Below, in pieces: positions 22,401 through 35,175 of a DNA stretch of 64,000 nucleotides (the first letter of the stretch is position 1; each line of letters opens with the position of its first letter). The notes beneath the pieces are model-generated. The model was not told the DNA's origin. It did not search any database and worked only from the letters and a program-made list of their open reading frames with translations. The DNA comes from Phragmites australis. Taxonomy: Eukaryota; Streptophyta; Magnoliopsida; Poales; Poaceae. The position numbers were made by a program, and so were the translations under genes. The stretch lies in the NCBI RefSeq assembly GCF_958298935.1, contig NC_084924.1, positions 27,129,819 through 27,193,818 on the forward strand. The letters are read 5' to 3'.

Positions 22401-25400
22401 TCTCCTACCATCTCAGAAGCTTGGTTATTGTGAGTTGTTTCATGTAGATAAATACTATGAACATTCTGTTAGCTCGGGTAATATGGCGAAGAAAATGCTG
22501 AAGACCATGATGTTTTTTGAAGGATGCCCAAAGCCATTGGGTTGCACTGTAAGTGGTAACCTATTTCACTCTTCTTCTGGGATAATTGGACACCAAATAA
22601 TGACATGTAGAGAACAACTTGCTTGTCTCCCTTGCTTGGTGCTCATAGTCGTGCAAACCCATGAAAAATGGCAAAAGGGAAGCTTGGTTGCGAAAAAGGC
22701 AAGGTTTTGTTTTTCTTTCTGTTTAGAAAGCTAAAAGGCTGTAACATTTTCTTTTGTCCTTCAAACAATCTGTGCATCTCGGGAACTTACTATTTTGGCC
22801 CATATGATCCGCAGGTCCTGCTGAAGGGTGGAAGCTTGGATGAGCTAAAGAAAATTAAGCATGTGGTCCAGTCTGGCATTTTTGCAGCATATCACCTGGC
22901 CTTAGAAACATCTTTCCTTGCAGATGAAGGTGCTACCCTACCAGAACTTCCCTTGAAGTCTCCATTGATTGTAGCCTTGCCAGATAAGCGTTCCGCTGCA
23001 GACAGCTCCATTTCGACAGTGCCAGGTTTCACAATTAATGTTTCTAACAGTCAGGAGACATCTGACCCAGGTGAAACCGCTGTGATTGAACCACCAGTAT
23101 CTAGTGAGCGCCTTACTTCTCAAACAACCAATTCTCGTTGTTTTCGACCTTGGTGTGCTAATAGTGGTAGTTTTAACCATGGGAGTGGTGGACTAGTAAA
23201 GGTCACTGCAACTGCAGCTTCTGTTTCAGTATGTTCTACAGCTACATATGGTGTACTCACAAACCATTCACCTATATATTCTACTATGGAGAAAAACCAT
23301 ATGCATTCTGGTGATTATCATGACAATGGTTCAACCAGATCACATGGCCACATGGTGACAGCTGATTCAACCAAAACATCGAGTCATCATCAACAAACGA
23401 TGTTTGAGACTAGCACTAGTATCCTGAGTTGTCCTAATCTGAAAGAGCCGTTAGAAGGTTCAAATACTTCGGTAATGTGAAAACTGCCAGTAATAATAAT
23501 GTGGTTGTAGTCCAACCAGTGTCTAGTCCTGCAGTACAGAATCAAGAAACCAGTCAAGAACATGATAGCGCATCAAATAAGGAAGAAGTTTTTGCTTCTG
23601 ACCATCAGAGCATCTTAGTCTCATGGTCCACACGATGTGTTTGGAAAGGGACTATTTGTGAACGTTCCCAGCTATTACGCATCAAGTATTATGGAAACTT
23701 TGACAAGCCCCTTGGAAGGTTTTTGCGGGACTACCTGTTTGATCAGGTACCTCTTGCTCCTCTCACCATGTCCATGTTTCTTGTGAACTTATTGCTTTCC
23801 ATTGTTCTCATTTCTCACTGTAGTTACAATGCATTTACAGGATTATCAGTGCCGATCCTGCGATAAGCCACCTGAAGCCCATGTCCATTGCTATACTCAT
23901 CGCCAGGGAAGTCTAACAATATCAGTTAGAAAACTTACGGAATCTGTTTTATCAGGAGAAAGGGATGGCAAGATTTGGATGTGGCACAGGTGTCTGAAAT
24001 GCCCCTGGAGTAACGGATTTCCTCCAGCAACTCAAAGGATTGTCATGTCTGATGCTGCTTGGGGTTTGTCACTAGGTAAATTTTTGGAGCTTAGCTTTTC
24101 AAACCATGCAGCTGCTAGTCGGGTTGCCAGTTGCGGTCATTCGCTCCACAGGGACTGCCTTCGGTTCTATGGGTAAGCAGTCTTCAGATGTTTTGTCTTC
24201 TAAGACTGGGTCAACCTGTCGATTTTCTTAGTCACCATGTAAGAATGGCTACAAACCTTATCTGAAATTTGATTAGTGAGTATCTTGGCTGTTAAAATTC
24301 TTCTATTTTTCATATACAGGTTTGACAAAATGGTAGCTTGCTTCCGATATGCACCTATTAGTGTTCATTCTGTCCTTTTACCGCCTCATAAACTTGATTT
24401 TGGTCACCAGCCTTTGGGTTGGATACAAAAAGAAGCAAATGAGGTTTGTGGCGTAATCCAATCAGTAGGCTTTCTCATAAAAATTGCATATGTATTCACC
24501 GATGCTGATAATATCAAAATTCTTTCCTCCAATGTTCAGGTTTCTACTTCAAAATTGTTTATCCTTTCGCCTAAATAGCTAACCAATTTTGATAGGTCAT
24601 TGACCAGGCAGAGCATCTTTTTGATGAAGTATTACGTACTTTACACCCAACCTCTGATAAAAAGGCTCATGGCAGTTCTCTCAACATGGAATCTAGCAAT
24701 TACGTTGCTGAACTAGAAAGCATGTTTCGAAAGGAGAAGTCAGAATTTGAGGTGCAGTGCCCTTTGATCCAGGATTTTTTTGCATCATAATCATTAAATA
24801 TTGGGTTTGAACTTGTTACATCAACTAATGGAAAATACACACCACGAAAGCTGTCCAAATGGGCTGTGCCTAATGGGCCAACACGCGGCCCGGTATTGTA
24901 GGTACGGTCCAGGCATGGCATGGCCCGAGAGTTAGGCGGAACGTGTGTCGAGACCGGTTCAAGGAACAAACCAATCTCTTCTATGTGCTGAGTTCAGAAA
25001 ATATTCCTAACACATAGTGACTTTATTGATGATAATCATTATAATATCCATACCTTATTCGATAAAACGTCTTACACAAGACCTTCAAAGGTCGAAGAAC
25101 CAAATAAAACTGCAGCGAATCCTAAGCGTAGTCTTTATCTTCACCGATAATTCCACAGGAAAATTCGACGGAGAACATCTCCCTAGAATGCATCTTCCAC
25201 GAAGTCTTCTAATTCTTTCCTAACTAAGTGTTTGGTTATAGCAAGTGTGAGCACATATCGTACTCAACAAGTTATGAGGAAGATAATATGTATATGAAGG
25301 TTTTAACAAAAATAGGGTTGATACGACTCTTTTGCATGAAACAACATTTATTTCAAAAGCAATTGAAAAGAAATAGTAATTAAATAAATGATTATAATCC

Positions 25401-28400
25401 AACCACCTCAAGATTTCATCCATCCTGACCTGACCAACTGACCACCTCAACCAAGGTTCTAATTATCAAGGTTGAACACCTAACACCTCAACCATGGCTC
25501 CCACTGTCAAGGTTGAACCATTGACAAACCACCTCAACCACGATTCCCACCATCGTAATTGATTCACACCTCAACTATGGTTCCCTCCACCACAGTTGAC
25601 CCACTAACCAAAACATTAAGTTATAATCATGATAGGTTTTTCGTGTCGCTCATGACCGTGAGCACGGTTGAATATTCAGTTTTAACTCTGTAGAGATTGT
25701 ACTTTACCCACAAGTCCTGATTTCATCACCCGCAAGTAGGTGACTAAGTCAACATTTTGCAGTGCCAGCCAAGCACATTACACACTACCTAAGGTGTGTT
25801 GACAGGAGATCACTACAAAGCCCTTACAATGCCCTCTCAGCACATGTCTACCCGCTAAGGTTTCACCGCCTGTGATTCCACCTCAATAACGAAAGCCCCC
25901 TCTTACGCCTTTCGGATCCCAAGATATTACATCCATTCACCGCTCTTTTGCTTGATCTACACTATGTTGAGATTAGCAAATTAATTGGTTAGGCCTATCT
26001 CATATCAAGCTTATGGTTGTACTATGAACACAGAAAGGTCACTGCATAAATCGGTTCTTAGATTTAAGGAGGACTACCACTTTCCCATCACACACCAGCC
26101 TCATCACACCACTTGCTCAAATCCCTATACCATGTTGCTATAAAAATTATTCCATCATATTTTATTATTGTTGTATAGGACTATTATCAATTTCGTAGAG
26201 TAGTTATCATGATCACCATCCCAGAACAAGGCTAAGCATCATCTACCTATCTATAACAAAAAATCATACTATGGCAACAAAGATGATAGGGGAAAACAAG
26301 GGTAAAGCGTAGCACTTGGGATTCCCAACATATTATTAGCATGCATTTTTGTAAAATAAAATATTTATAAAACTGGGATAAATATGATCAAGAACACAGC
26401 TTGCCTTTACTCGTCTCAGTTGGGTCTTCAGCGAAGTTTGGATCTTGTAGTTCTTGTAGCTCCTCTAGAATATTGGCGTCTACTCGCCAACATAAGAAAA
26501 AAGACAACACATAAACATCAAGATCCAAAAAGAACCAAATATCACACAACAAATATCATCACAGATAAGATCACGCTTTTCCGGACAACCCGGCGAAAAA
26601 ATGGGTCAAGACAGAACGTTTAACAAGTTGCGATTTTATAAAGATTAAAATAGGACAAAAAAGATTATTTACAGATGAAATTATGTTGCTAGCAATTTTA
26701 TAGAACTTTTCTAGAGTCATCTATGATTTTTTAGGATTTTCTGGTATTTATTAGCATTACTTTTAATTATTAAGCTATATTAAAACATTAAACATAACTA
26801 ATTAACATCATAAAAATATTATTAAACATGTAAGAACCATTTCTGATTTCTATCCTATTTATGAAATTATTTTTATTCTAGCAAACATAATTTAAACCAT
26901 AGAAAACATTAAGCAAAATTAACAAATATTTATTTGAACATGTAACAGAATTAAATAACATTACAAAACACTATAAACATCATGAAAACTATTTTACGAA
27001 ATATTATCCTAATTTCAGAATTATGTTTATTGTGGAGAAAACATTTTTGTTGGAATTATTCTACTAAGGAAACACTTTATAGAATTATAAAACTATTAAA
27101 CATAATTAAATAAACCTATAAATTTTTATTAATCATTATTAGAAATTAATTTCCTATTTATTACTATTTTAGAATTATTTTTACACTAGAAAATCTATTT
27201 ATCGCGCAATATATATCAATTATGACATCATCACAACAATTAAAAAGAAAATAACGCCGACTGGGCTTCTTGCTGAGGTGGCCTGGCACATCAGCGAATT
27301 TGCTAACATGGCAGGGTGAGGTGGCGCAGCAGTGCTGATTGGATTTATGAAGGCCACGTGGCTGTCTCTGATTGGTTCACGAAGGGGTAAGAAGATCTTC
27401 TAATCTAGGCCATTGGTTTCGGATCCGATGGATGAGAAGAGTTAGGCAGCCGAAGCTAACGGCAGCACGATGGAGGGACCTCGGGATGTGGCGGCGGACT
27501 CGCCGGAGCGAAGCGCAAAGCTCGTTGCCGGCCTCGGATTTCGTAGGTGAGTGGTGGAGAAGCAACAGGACAGCATGGCGGACTTACCTAAGGTACACAT
27601 CGACGTCAAGACGGTCCACGGCGGCGCAGCGACGGCAAGGAGCGGCTAGAGCTCTCGGAGCTCGGCGGCGGTGACGCTCCAACAGCCGGAGTGCGAAGGC
27701 GAAGGCGTGCTCAGGGGGCCATAGCGGAGCTTGTAGGTGGCTTGGAGATGGCAATGCGGCGCAGAGGCGGCAAATTGACGAGCTTGACCGAAGGGCGGCA
27801 ATGGCGGCTTCGGCGTCATGACAGGGCTCTACAGAGTCACCCTCGCGTCAGCGAGTTAGGGGAAAGGTGCGGCGTGTTTTGGGGAGGGTCTCAAGCTAAC
27901 TATTTATACCCGGGGCGCGGTGGAGTCCATGGTCGACATGGCTAGGGTTTCCAGGCAGTGGCGGCTAAAATCCGAGCTCGACCTCTTATTTAAACACACG
28001 GGGTTTAGAGATAAGGCTGGTATGGGTTTCGGGGCTCACGAGGATTCGAATTGGAGAGCTTCTAGAGGATCTCCCGTTTGAATTGGCGCGGATTTGCGGT
28101 CGGCTCGATCTCATGAAGGAGGCGGTCTCCGGCTCAAGGTAGGAGAAGGGCATGACAGGCGGGCCCGGCTGGTCATCGGCTTGGAGGGAAGGCAGGATGG
28201 CACGATGCGCTTCCAACAGCGGGCAAAGACGGTTGCAGCTGGGCAGAGGCGCGCGAGCAGCCCAGAGAAAGGGAACGTTGGGCTAGCTCCAGCCCAGGCG
28301 GGGAGAAGGGAGGAGAGGGGCTAGCTTGGGCTGCCTATGATCGGGTGGGCCGGATGGGGGGGGGGGGAGAAAAGAGGGAGAGGAAGATGGGCTTCGGCCT

Positions 28401-31400
28401 GGTTAAACCAAAAGCTTTTTCCCCTTTTCCTTTTCTATTACCTCTTGTATATACCATGTATTTATATATATATACAGCATATACACTATATATCTATTAT
28501 TGTATTAGCTCACATAATCAATGAAGCAATCAAGCAATCAACTAATATATACATACGTATATATAGATATTCTTTTATAAGAAAATAGCCCTCAATGTAT
28601 ATATGTATTTATACACATAACACATATTCTCATACATGTATATATATGTATAAAAGCACACATACACACTTAGAGATTTTATTTAGTTTTGGAAAACTCT
28701 TTTATTTTCTTTGAAATTTTTTTAATTGTCTTGGTTTTAAGAATTTGGGTTGTTATAATGTGCCTGGGCCGAGCCTCGGCACAACATGCCAACACTGTCC
28801 AGCCGGCTACGCCCTGCCCTGCCGTGCGCCCCGCCCGGCCAACTACGCCCTGCCCTGCTGTGTGCCCCACCGCGCCCCCGCCTTGGCCGCCCCACCCCGG
28901 CCGCCCGGCACGACACGGTCGCTTACGGGCTGTGCCGTAAGCCACGCCTCCGGCGCGCGGCCTGGCATGGCTCTGCCTGTTTAGTTAGCCATGCCTGACG
29001 GGCCGTGCCTTAACCATGCCATGCCTAGCCGGGCCGTCCTGTCAGCCCAAGTGGGCCAGGTCTACACACCACTAGACCTATGTGTGTGTCTCTCTCATTA
29101 ATTTTTAGCCTTAATCATATAGCTTATGGATGTTATAGGTAGGGGACATTCTAGTGCAAACCATCTGTTTGGTTTGGCATCAAAGTGACTAGAAAAACTC
29201 CCAAAATACATGTGGAGGTAGTTCTCAATATGATCGTAGCGTGATATCACTAAATGGGTAGTTTACGATAGATGTGTGACCTCATCAAGTATACCTGAAG
29301 CATATGCACAAACTTTGCCATTTCGTGGTTCTAATCTGGATGTATGCATCGTTTATGATTACTTGATTGATTTCCATTTGTACTAATTAGGGATGTCTGA
29401 ATAAAGTTTTGAAAAAGGAGGTGCAGAAAGGTCAACCAGACATTCTTGAGATCAATAGGCTGAGGAGACAGTTACTCTTCCATTCATACTTGTGGGATAA
29501 AAGACTTGTATTTGCTGCAAAATCAGATAGGAGTTGTCATGAGTTATATAACTGCAGGCAAGGAGACAAGAATAAGATTCATTCTGTAGATAGTGTTGCT
29601 GAGCCAAATGGCATAACAAATGGGAATGAGGCTGCCAATAAAGATGTGAAATTTGTTGAATGCCTTCAGGGGAGCTTTGATGCAGGGAACTACCCTGCAG
29701 TTGATGCTAGTAATACCAATTCCAATCATTACCAGCAAATGCTCACAAGTGAACCCAACTCTCTTCAGAGAGACATCAAATCTCCTCTGTACAGTAGTGT
29801 CAGTGTGAGCGGGGAGACTGTTCCCTTGGAGACAGATCTTGTCACTCAGCGCACCCTTTCAGAAGGGCAGTTTCCCAGTTTATTAGATGTGACTAACGCT
29901 CTTGAGGTGAAATGGACCGGTAAAGATGATCCTGTTTCTAGCAAGTTAACCATGCCAGATCCCATAGCGTCCTCTGAGGACTCAGAAGAGCATATGGGTG
30001 ATGTTACACCTTCATATGCCTCTGTATTGCTGAACAAGCTAGAGGACAGTGCAGAAGACCATTCTAATTGGATAGGTATGCCTTTCTTGCAGTTTTACCA
30101 TTCTCTCAATAAGCAGTGGAATCGTTCAAACAGATTTGATGCTCTCATTGAATATAGCCCTGTTTACACTTCTTTCTTAAGGGCAGTAGAGCGTCAGATT
30201 TGGCCAAAATTTCTCTTTCCAATTGGCATCAATGACACTGTTGTTGGAGTTTATGACGATGAACCTACTAGTATCATCTCTTATGCACTTGCCTCTCATG
30301 AATACCATCTTCAGCTGTCAGATGAACTGGAACGAGATACAATAGACATTGCACTCCCATTATGTGACGTGAGAAGTGCCTCATTAACTGAATCCTTGGA
30401 TGAAACTACTTCGGAACTTCTAAGAATTGTTGTCTCTACAGAGGACAATATCCTCTCCATGTCAGGAAGCAAGAACACATCCACTTCAGATTCACATGGA
30501 TATAGAAAAGTAAATCACATTAAGGTGAACTTTGGGGATGAAGGTCCTCTAGGACAGGTGAAGTACACTGTAATTTGTTATTATGCAAAACAATTTGATG
30601 CCCTGAGGAGAATATGCTGTCCATCAGAGCGTGATTTTGTCAGGTCACTAAGTCGTTGCAAGAAATGGGGTGCTCAAGGAGGCAAAAGCAATGTATTCTT
30701 TGCAAAATCACTGGATGATAGGTTCATAATTAAGCAGGTTACCAAAACCGAATTAGAGTCCTTCATGAAATTCGCTCCAGACTATTTCAAATATATATCT
30801 GAGTCAATTGGCACTGGCAGTCCTACTTGCATTGCAAAAATTCTTGGTATTTATCAGGTAATTTGTATTATTCTTTTTTATTGTATTGCTGTGTGCCTAG
30901 GACCAATTAAACTACAATTTTTCCAGTTTACGGAGTATGTATGTTCTCATGCTTTATTGTTAGATTTTAGATTGGATAGCCTAGATTGATTGCAAACTTA
31001 CCGTGATGAAAGTGAACAACCCATCTAGTATTTGTAGCTGTCTCAGAAAATGAATTGATTAATGAATGTAGGGGAGGATAAGTACTCCTTTCATTCACAA
31101 ATGCACGCTGCTGATATATGCATACTGTCATATTATCCCAACTATGACTGCTAGTTTGATCCTGTAGAAAACGTAACCTGTGCATTTGTCACCCGAAGTA
31201 ATTTTCTAATATTTCACTTCTTTGCTAACTTAGTCTATTAGAAAAGGTAGTTGCCAAAGTCACATCTTGGAGGCCTTGCAAAGTCGAAGGGACATACATT
31301 TGTGAGAAGATGGAGAAACTAAATATATACACATATATATAATTTACTTGCCTTTTGTTTTACTAGGTTATAACACCATCCGATTGCAACAAAAAAAAAT

Positions 31401-33646
31401 ACAGAACTATTGACAGTGCAAAGCAAAATAGCACCATGAGCTCTATGTTAAGTTTGGAATTCTTTTATGCAAGCTATACTGCCATAATATCCTCTTTGCA
31501 AAATTTTATTTCTCTCTGTTAGCACGGTATTATTTTCTATCGAAGCCAACCATTGAATAATCTAACAACCTCGAAATGATGCTGGCAGTTGGATCCAAAA
31601 TCCAAACTGTTCTCCATCCAACATTTGTGGCCTCCTATAGTTAAAAGGCTTGGTAACATCATATCTTCTTTAGTCCAGATATCTTGGCCGTAATGCCACT
31701 TTGGTTTTTTATTTTTTATTTCTGAAGTAATTTTTATGAGGTCACTTATGCATAGCCTAATCCTTTTACACTGAATAGGTTAAGAGCCTGAAAGGTGGTA
31801 AGGAGATGAAGATGGATGTTCTGGTGATGGAAAATCTTTTATTTGAACGTCATGTGACAAGATTGTATGATTTGAAGGGTTCCACAAGATCAAGATATAA
31901 CCCAGACTCTAATGGTAGCGACAAAGTACTTCTTGATCAGAACTTAATCGAAGCGATGCCTACATCCCCTATTTTTGTCGGAAACAGGGCAAAACGGCTA
32001 ATAGAGAGAGCTGTTTGGAATGATACTGCATTTCTTGCTGTGAGTATAAATCACTTGCTTACATTTTTTGTACCTATTTTATTCCTTTAGATCATTTAGT
32101 CCTAACATATGGTTGTTGTTAGGTACAAAAATTTACAACCACCATGAGAAGCTACTTCTTTTTTATAGTATGAATGGAAAGGACTACATGCATTTCCCTC
32201 TAAAACGATCAGGATTGTTGTGCGTGGACCACCATGAGTGGCATTTTTATAGTCCGAGGCACCAGCGTTCTTTATGAAAACCCTAGAAATTCCATTGTTA
32301 CTCATACACCAAGCAAATCCGTGAATATTTATAATTAGCTGCACCCAATGTTTCTTACCTATCGGTTCTTTTGTTATAAACTCATACATACCCATCTGCC
32401 ATTGTCAACGATGAAGTCATATTACAAATACATAATGCTTGAAATCCAAAGTTTGATCTCTTACTAACAACATTTATAACGGTTGATGTCTTCTAAGTGC
32501 CATATAATACAATATGGAGAAAAAAAATAGACCCTAACATTTTAGGTAGGCATCTTATATTTCAAAGTACTGTTACAGTCCGGACAGAATGTATAATGGA
32601 ACAGACAAACCAGTTAGTAGAAGTGTTGGTGCAGCAGGAGATTCACCATATTATTTTTTAAATATGGTGCCTCATGAATTTGTTTCTCTTGGTGTTCAAC
32701 TACTCAACTCTGCTACTATTAATATTTTACTCGTTGTAATGTTGGTAATTGAAGCCTGCTATTGTCGAGATAGAAGAAGTTTTCTTTTCTTGAAGAAAAC
32801 TTATAGGGATATGGGAGATCTAAAATCATTATATTAAATGCCGAATACCACACATGGCAAATCAAAAGGACGTGACTTATTGACGGTTGCTTAAAATCGG
32901 TGCCTCATTTAGAAACTCGACTAATTTTATGTTTTATGCATGCTGTTATCTTATACTCCCTCCGTTTCTTTTTATAGGGTGTTTTAGGATTTGAAAAGGT
33001 CTTCAAAAGTATATGACCATTAATTTATGATACAATATATTATCAATTGCTATAAAATCAATATCGTATTAAAAGATCTGTTAAATACAAATCTATTGAT
33101 ACAACTTTTGTACACTAAACATGCATGTGAATTTGACTAAATGTTGGTCAAAACTTATGAAATTTGACTTTTTCCAATCATTATGCGCCCTATAAAAAGA
33201 AATAGAGGGAGTAGAATTCATGCTTAGTCAATGCGCTAACCTTTTGATCTTACAATAAATCTGTGCAACTTCTGACAAAAATGTTGGCAAATTTTGTGCA
33301 GTCCATTGATGTAATGGATTACTCTTTGCTTGTTGGTGTTGATGAGAAAAGACACGAGCTTGTTATGGGAATCATAGATTTTATGAGGCAATATACATGG
33401 GACAAACACCTAGAGACATGGGTGAAAGCTTCAGGAATATTGGGCGGACTGAAGAACGTATCGCCAACAGTAATTTCACCAAAGCAGTACAAGAAACGGT
33501 TCAGGAAAGCCATGTCCGCCTACTTTCTTGTTGTCCCAGATCAATGGTCACCTCCAGTGATCAGCCCCGGCAAGCAAGTGCCTGAGAGTGGCCAAGACAA
33601 CGATCGGGTTCACTCGACGGAATCGAGATATATGCAGAACCTTTAA
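19463..33646 (+). CDS. FAB1: FAB1/PIKfyve-type PI3P 5-kinase, exon 5 frameshift
   Basis: Makes PI(3,5)P2 from PI3P on endosomal and vacuolar membranes (family knowledge). Eleven coding exons, all GT-AG: 19463-20064, 20299-21027, 21971-22124, 22204-22548, 22815-23746, 23841-24172, 24320-24443, 24596-24751, 29391-30857, 31779-32039, 33302-33646. If the frame were intact the protein would be about 1815 residues, close to plant FAB1A/B. Domains: FYVE finger at 33-96 (WMPD, RRHHCRRCGR, eight zinc cysteines); chaperonin-like domain about 445-690 (GAQIVPSVD, AYHLALETSFLADEG); Cys-rich region about 920-1030; PIPK domain about 1540-1800 with IIKQ lysine near 1573, DLKGS near 1645 and MDYSLLVG near 1706. 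Oddity: exon 5 is 932 nt, one short of keeping phase. The frame stops at 23478-23480 after 831 residues and resumes one base back at about 23477. Either a 1-nt deletion, a sequence error or an unannotated 68-nt intron (23472-23539). Confidence 0.95.
21028..21970 (+). other. FAB1 intron 2
   Basis: This 943-bp intron lies between GAAAG|GTGAATGG and TTATTTCAG|CATTG. I see no complete transposon inside it. ORFs at about 21433-21649 are not supported as genes. Confidence 0.8.
24846..29064. mobile_element. GC-rich hAT element split by a solo LTR
   Basis: The left arm (24846-24945) starts GAAAGCTGTCCAAATGGG and the right arm (28758-29064) ends CCCAAGTGGGCCAGGTCTA. Together they make an element of about 400 bp in the same family as 17402-18016. 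A perfect 8-bp target duplication CACACCAC flanks it (24838-24845 and 29065-29072). The arms are interrupted by the solo LTR described separately. It has no coding capacity. Confidence 0.85.
24946..28757 (-). repeat. 3.8-kb solo LTR, chromovirus (Tekay-like)
   Basis: On the plus strand it begins TGTCGAGACCGG and ends GGGTTGTTATA, so on the minus strand it starts TATAACAACCC. This is like the TGTNACAACCC start of Tekay/Del-type LTRs, with one C-to-T change. It is flanked by ACGTG (24941-24945) and ATGTG (28758-28762), a 5-bp target duplication differing by one transition. The 3.8-kb length is within the range of Tekay LTRs. No gag or pol is present, so it is a solo LTR. It contains a GC-rich block (27250-28340) and a poly-G run near 28357. 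ORFs inside it are not supported as genes. Confidence 0.75.
32956..33211. mobile_element. Stowaway MITE in FAB1 intron 10
   Basis: The ends CTCCCTCCGTTTCTTTTTAT and ATAAAAAGAAATAGAGGGAG are long inverted repeats, flanked by TA on both sides (32954-32955 and 33212-33213). This is a classical Tc1/mariner-derived Stowaway MITE. It ends 90 bp before the last FAB1 coding exon and so lies close to that exon's acceptor region. Confidence 0.92.
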
Positions 33647-34741
33647 GTGCAGGAAAGTATGTGGAATAGCTATTTTTTAGGGGCTACGTACATAGGTTTT
33701 GATTCGTTACAATTTTGTTCGTTCTTTTTGGGTAGTCCTATCTTTATGTAGCCTTTTATTTCATTTGTTTCTTCTTGGGGAGATCAAGATGTATAAAATC
33801 TTAGCTCATGTCTTTGAATGTTCTTAGATAAAAGGAATCAGCAAGTGTCAAATAGGAGTGTATAGACCGCCGGCCTTTTACATAAATCTATAGTGCATTG
33901 AGAAGTTAGAAATTCAATTTGCTTCTCCCATACTTTTCTGTGAGAGATCAACCTGGAAAACCATATTGATCAGGGGTTGGACTATGGAGCCTGTAATTCT
34001 GTGTGCAGCGACGTGTAAGCTGCTGGTTTGGGTGCGAAATTATATTGTGGAAAAGAGTATATCTGTCTGCCTGCCTCTCTACATAACTAATTTCCCCTTT
34101 GCTCAATGTGGCTTGTCTGTAGCTGACAGTCACTATGTGGGACCTGTTCATCTGTCACAAGTTATTACCATGTTGGAAGTGCTGGTCCGTTTTTATCTGT
34201 TCTGCTGCTATATATGTTTCTTCCCCTTTTTGTGGGGAAATTTTTTCCATGATACTTTCAATTTGGTTGCAGTCGTGGCGGTGTAATTACTTTGGTTGTA
34301 GCCTATCTTTTTTACTTCAGCTGGTTCGATGCCATTGTTATCGATGCACGAGCTGTGCTGTTCTACATACCTCGTCACCTTTTCTACCCGGCCTTTGCGT
34401 GCTGCACACACACTGATCGATCGACCGACCCGTCAAGGAACCTGATGACCTAGTGACCTTTTCTACCCGGCCTTTGCTTGCAAACGCAGCATGGATGAAT
34501 GGGTGTGCATGCATGGAAGGACCAGGGAGACACGGTTGCTGTGGGAGTAAGTGCATGGGAAGGAGGCCTCGACCGCAAGCAAGCTCCTCGCGCGCTTTAT
34601 ATGATCGATGGTGCATGCAAAAATTAATGGCGTGACCCAACAGCTTGATTAATGTGTGCGAGCCAATCACGGGTCTGATTATTGGGGAGGATTAGATTCC
34701 GGCATGCACGTTCTTGTGCGCGTGATGGATGGATCGACATT
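33647..34741. other. FAB1 3' UTR and downstream intergenic DNA
   Basis: The 3' UTR of FAB1 probably ends within about 200 bp, around 33780-33850, in an AT-rich stretch. Further right there is no supportable gene. A 24-bp direct repeat (CCTTTTCTACCCGGCCTTTG) occurs at about 34377 and 34457. Confidence 0.45.
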
Positions 34742-35175
34742 CACCATGTGAAAAAAAAATCATAGGTGACTGGTAATAATCGTCATAGGTGACAGGTGCG
34801 ATCATGACAGGTCTCGTGCCTGTCACCTCGAATATGTCACTGATGACTAGTCATAAGTGATGGTTTCAGATCCGTCACCGATAAGGTCATAGGTGACATA
34901 TCGTAACTGCGACCCATCACTGACATGCATCTCCCATATGCTTAGGAGAAAGACATAAGTAACGAGTAACCTAGTTATCCATTAGACATAAGTGATGGGT
35001 TAATATGTTACCCGTTACTTATATTAAAACACAAGTGACGGGTAACATGTTCATCTGTCACTTATATAAAACCATAAGTGGTGAGTAACATTCACATAAG
35101 TGACGGGTAACCTTGTTACTCGTTACTTATGTTTTCATATAAGTGAGGGGTGAAGAGGTTACCTATCACTTATGT
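34742..35175. repeat. CACTA subterminal repeat array, left
   Basis: More than ten copies in both orientations of a 10-15-bp word around CATAAGTGACGGGTAAC and CATAGGTGAC. Such arrays are binding sites for CACTA-encoded proteins in the studied En/Spm system (family knowledge). Confidence 0.8.

Larger units (their letters stand above)
24752..29390 (+). other. FAB1 intron 8, inflated by nested transposons
   Basis: This 4639-bp intron (GAG|GTGCAG donor, CTAATTAG acceptor) keeps phase 0 on both sides. It contains a hAT element (24846-29064) that holds a solo LTR (24946-28757). Removing the hAT element and one target copy leaves about 412 bp, similar to the other introns of the gene. Confidence 0.85.

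Noticed and set aside
24336..24590. ORF reading through FAB1 exon 7 into the following intron as an alternative end
   Set aside because: The donor GAG|GTTTGT at 24443 and the acceptor at 24595 restore a conserved FAB1 frame, so the read-through stop is intronic.
27372..28324. ORFs in the FAB1 intron that could be taken for an embedded gene
   Set aside because: They lie within a 3.8-kb solo LTR with target copies on both sides, on both strands, and without domain matches.
29409..30989. Long ORF taken as an independent 526-codon gene
   Set aside because: It is FAB1 exon 9 (29391-30857) with the frame running into the next intron. The residues join exactly to exons 8 and 10.
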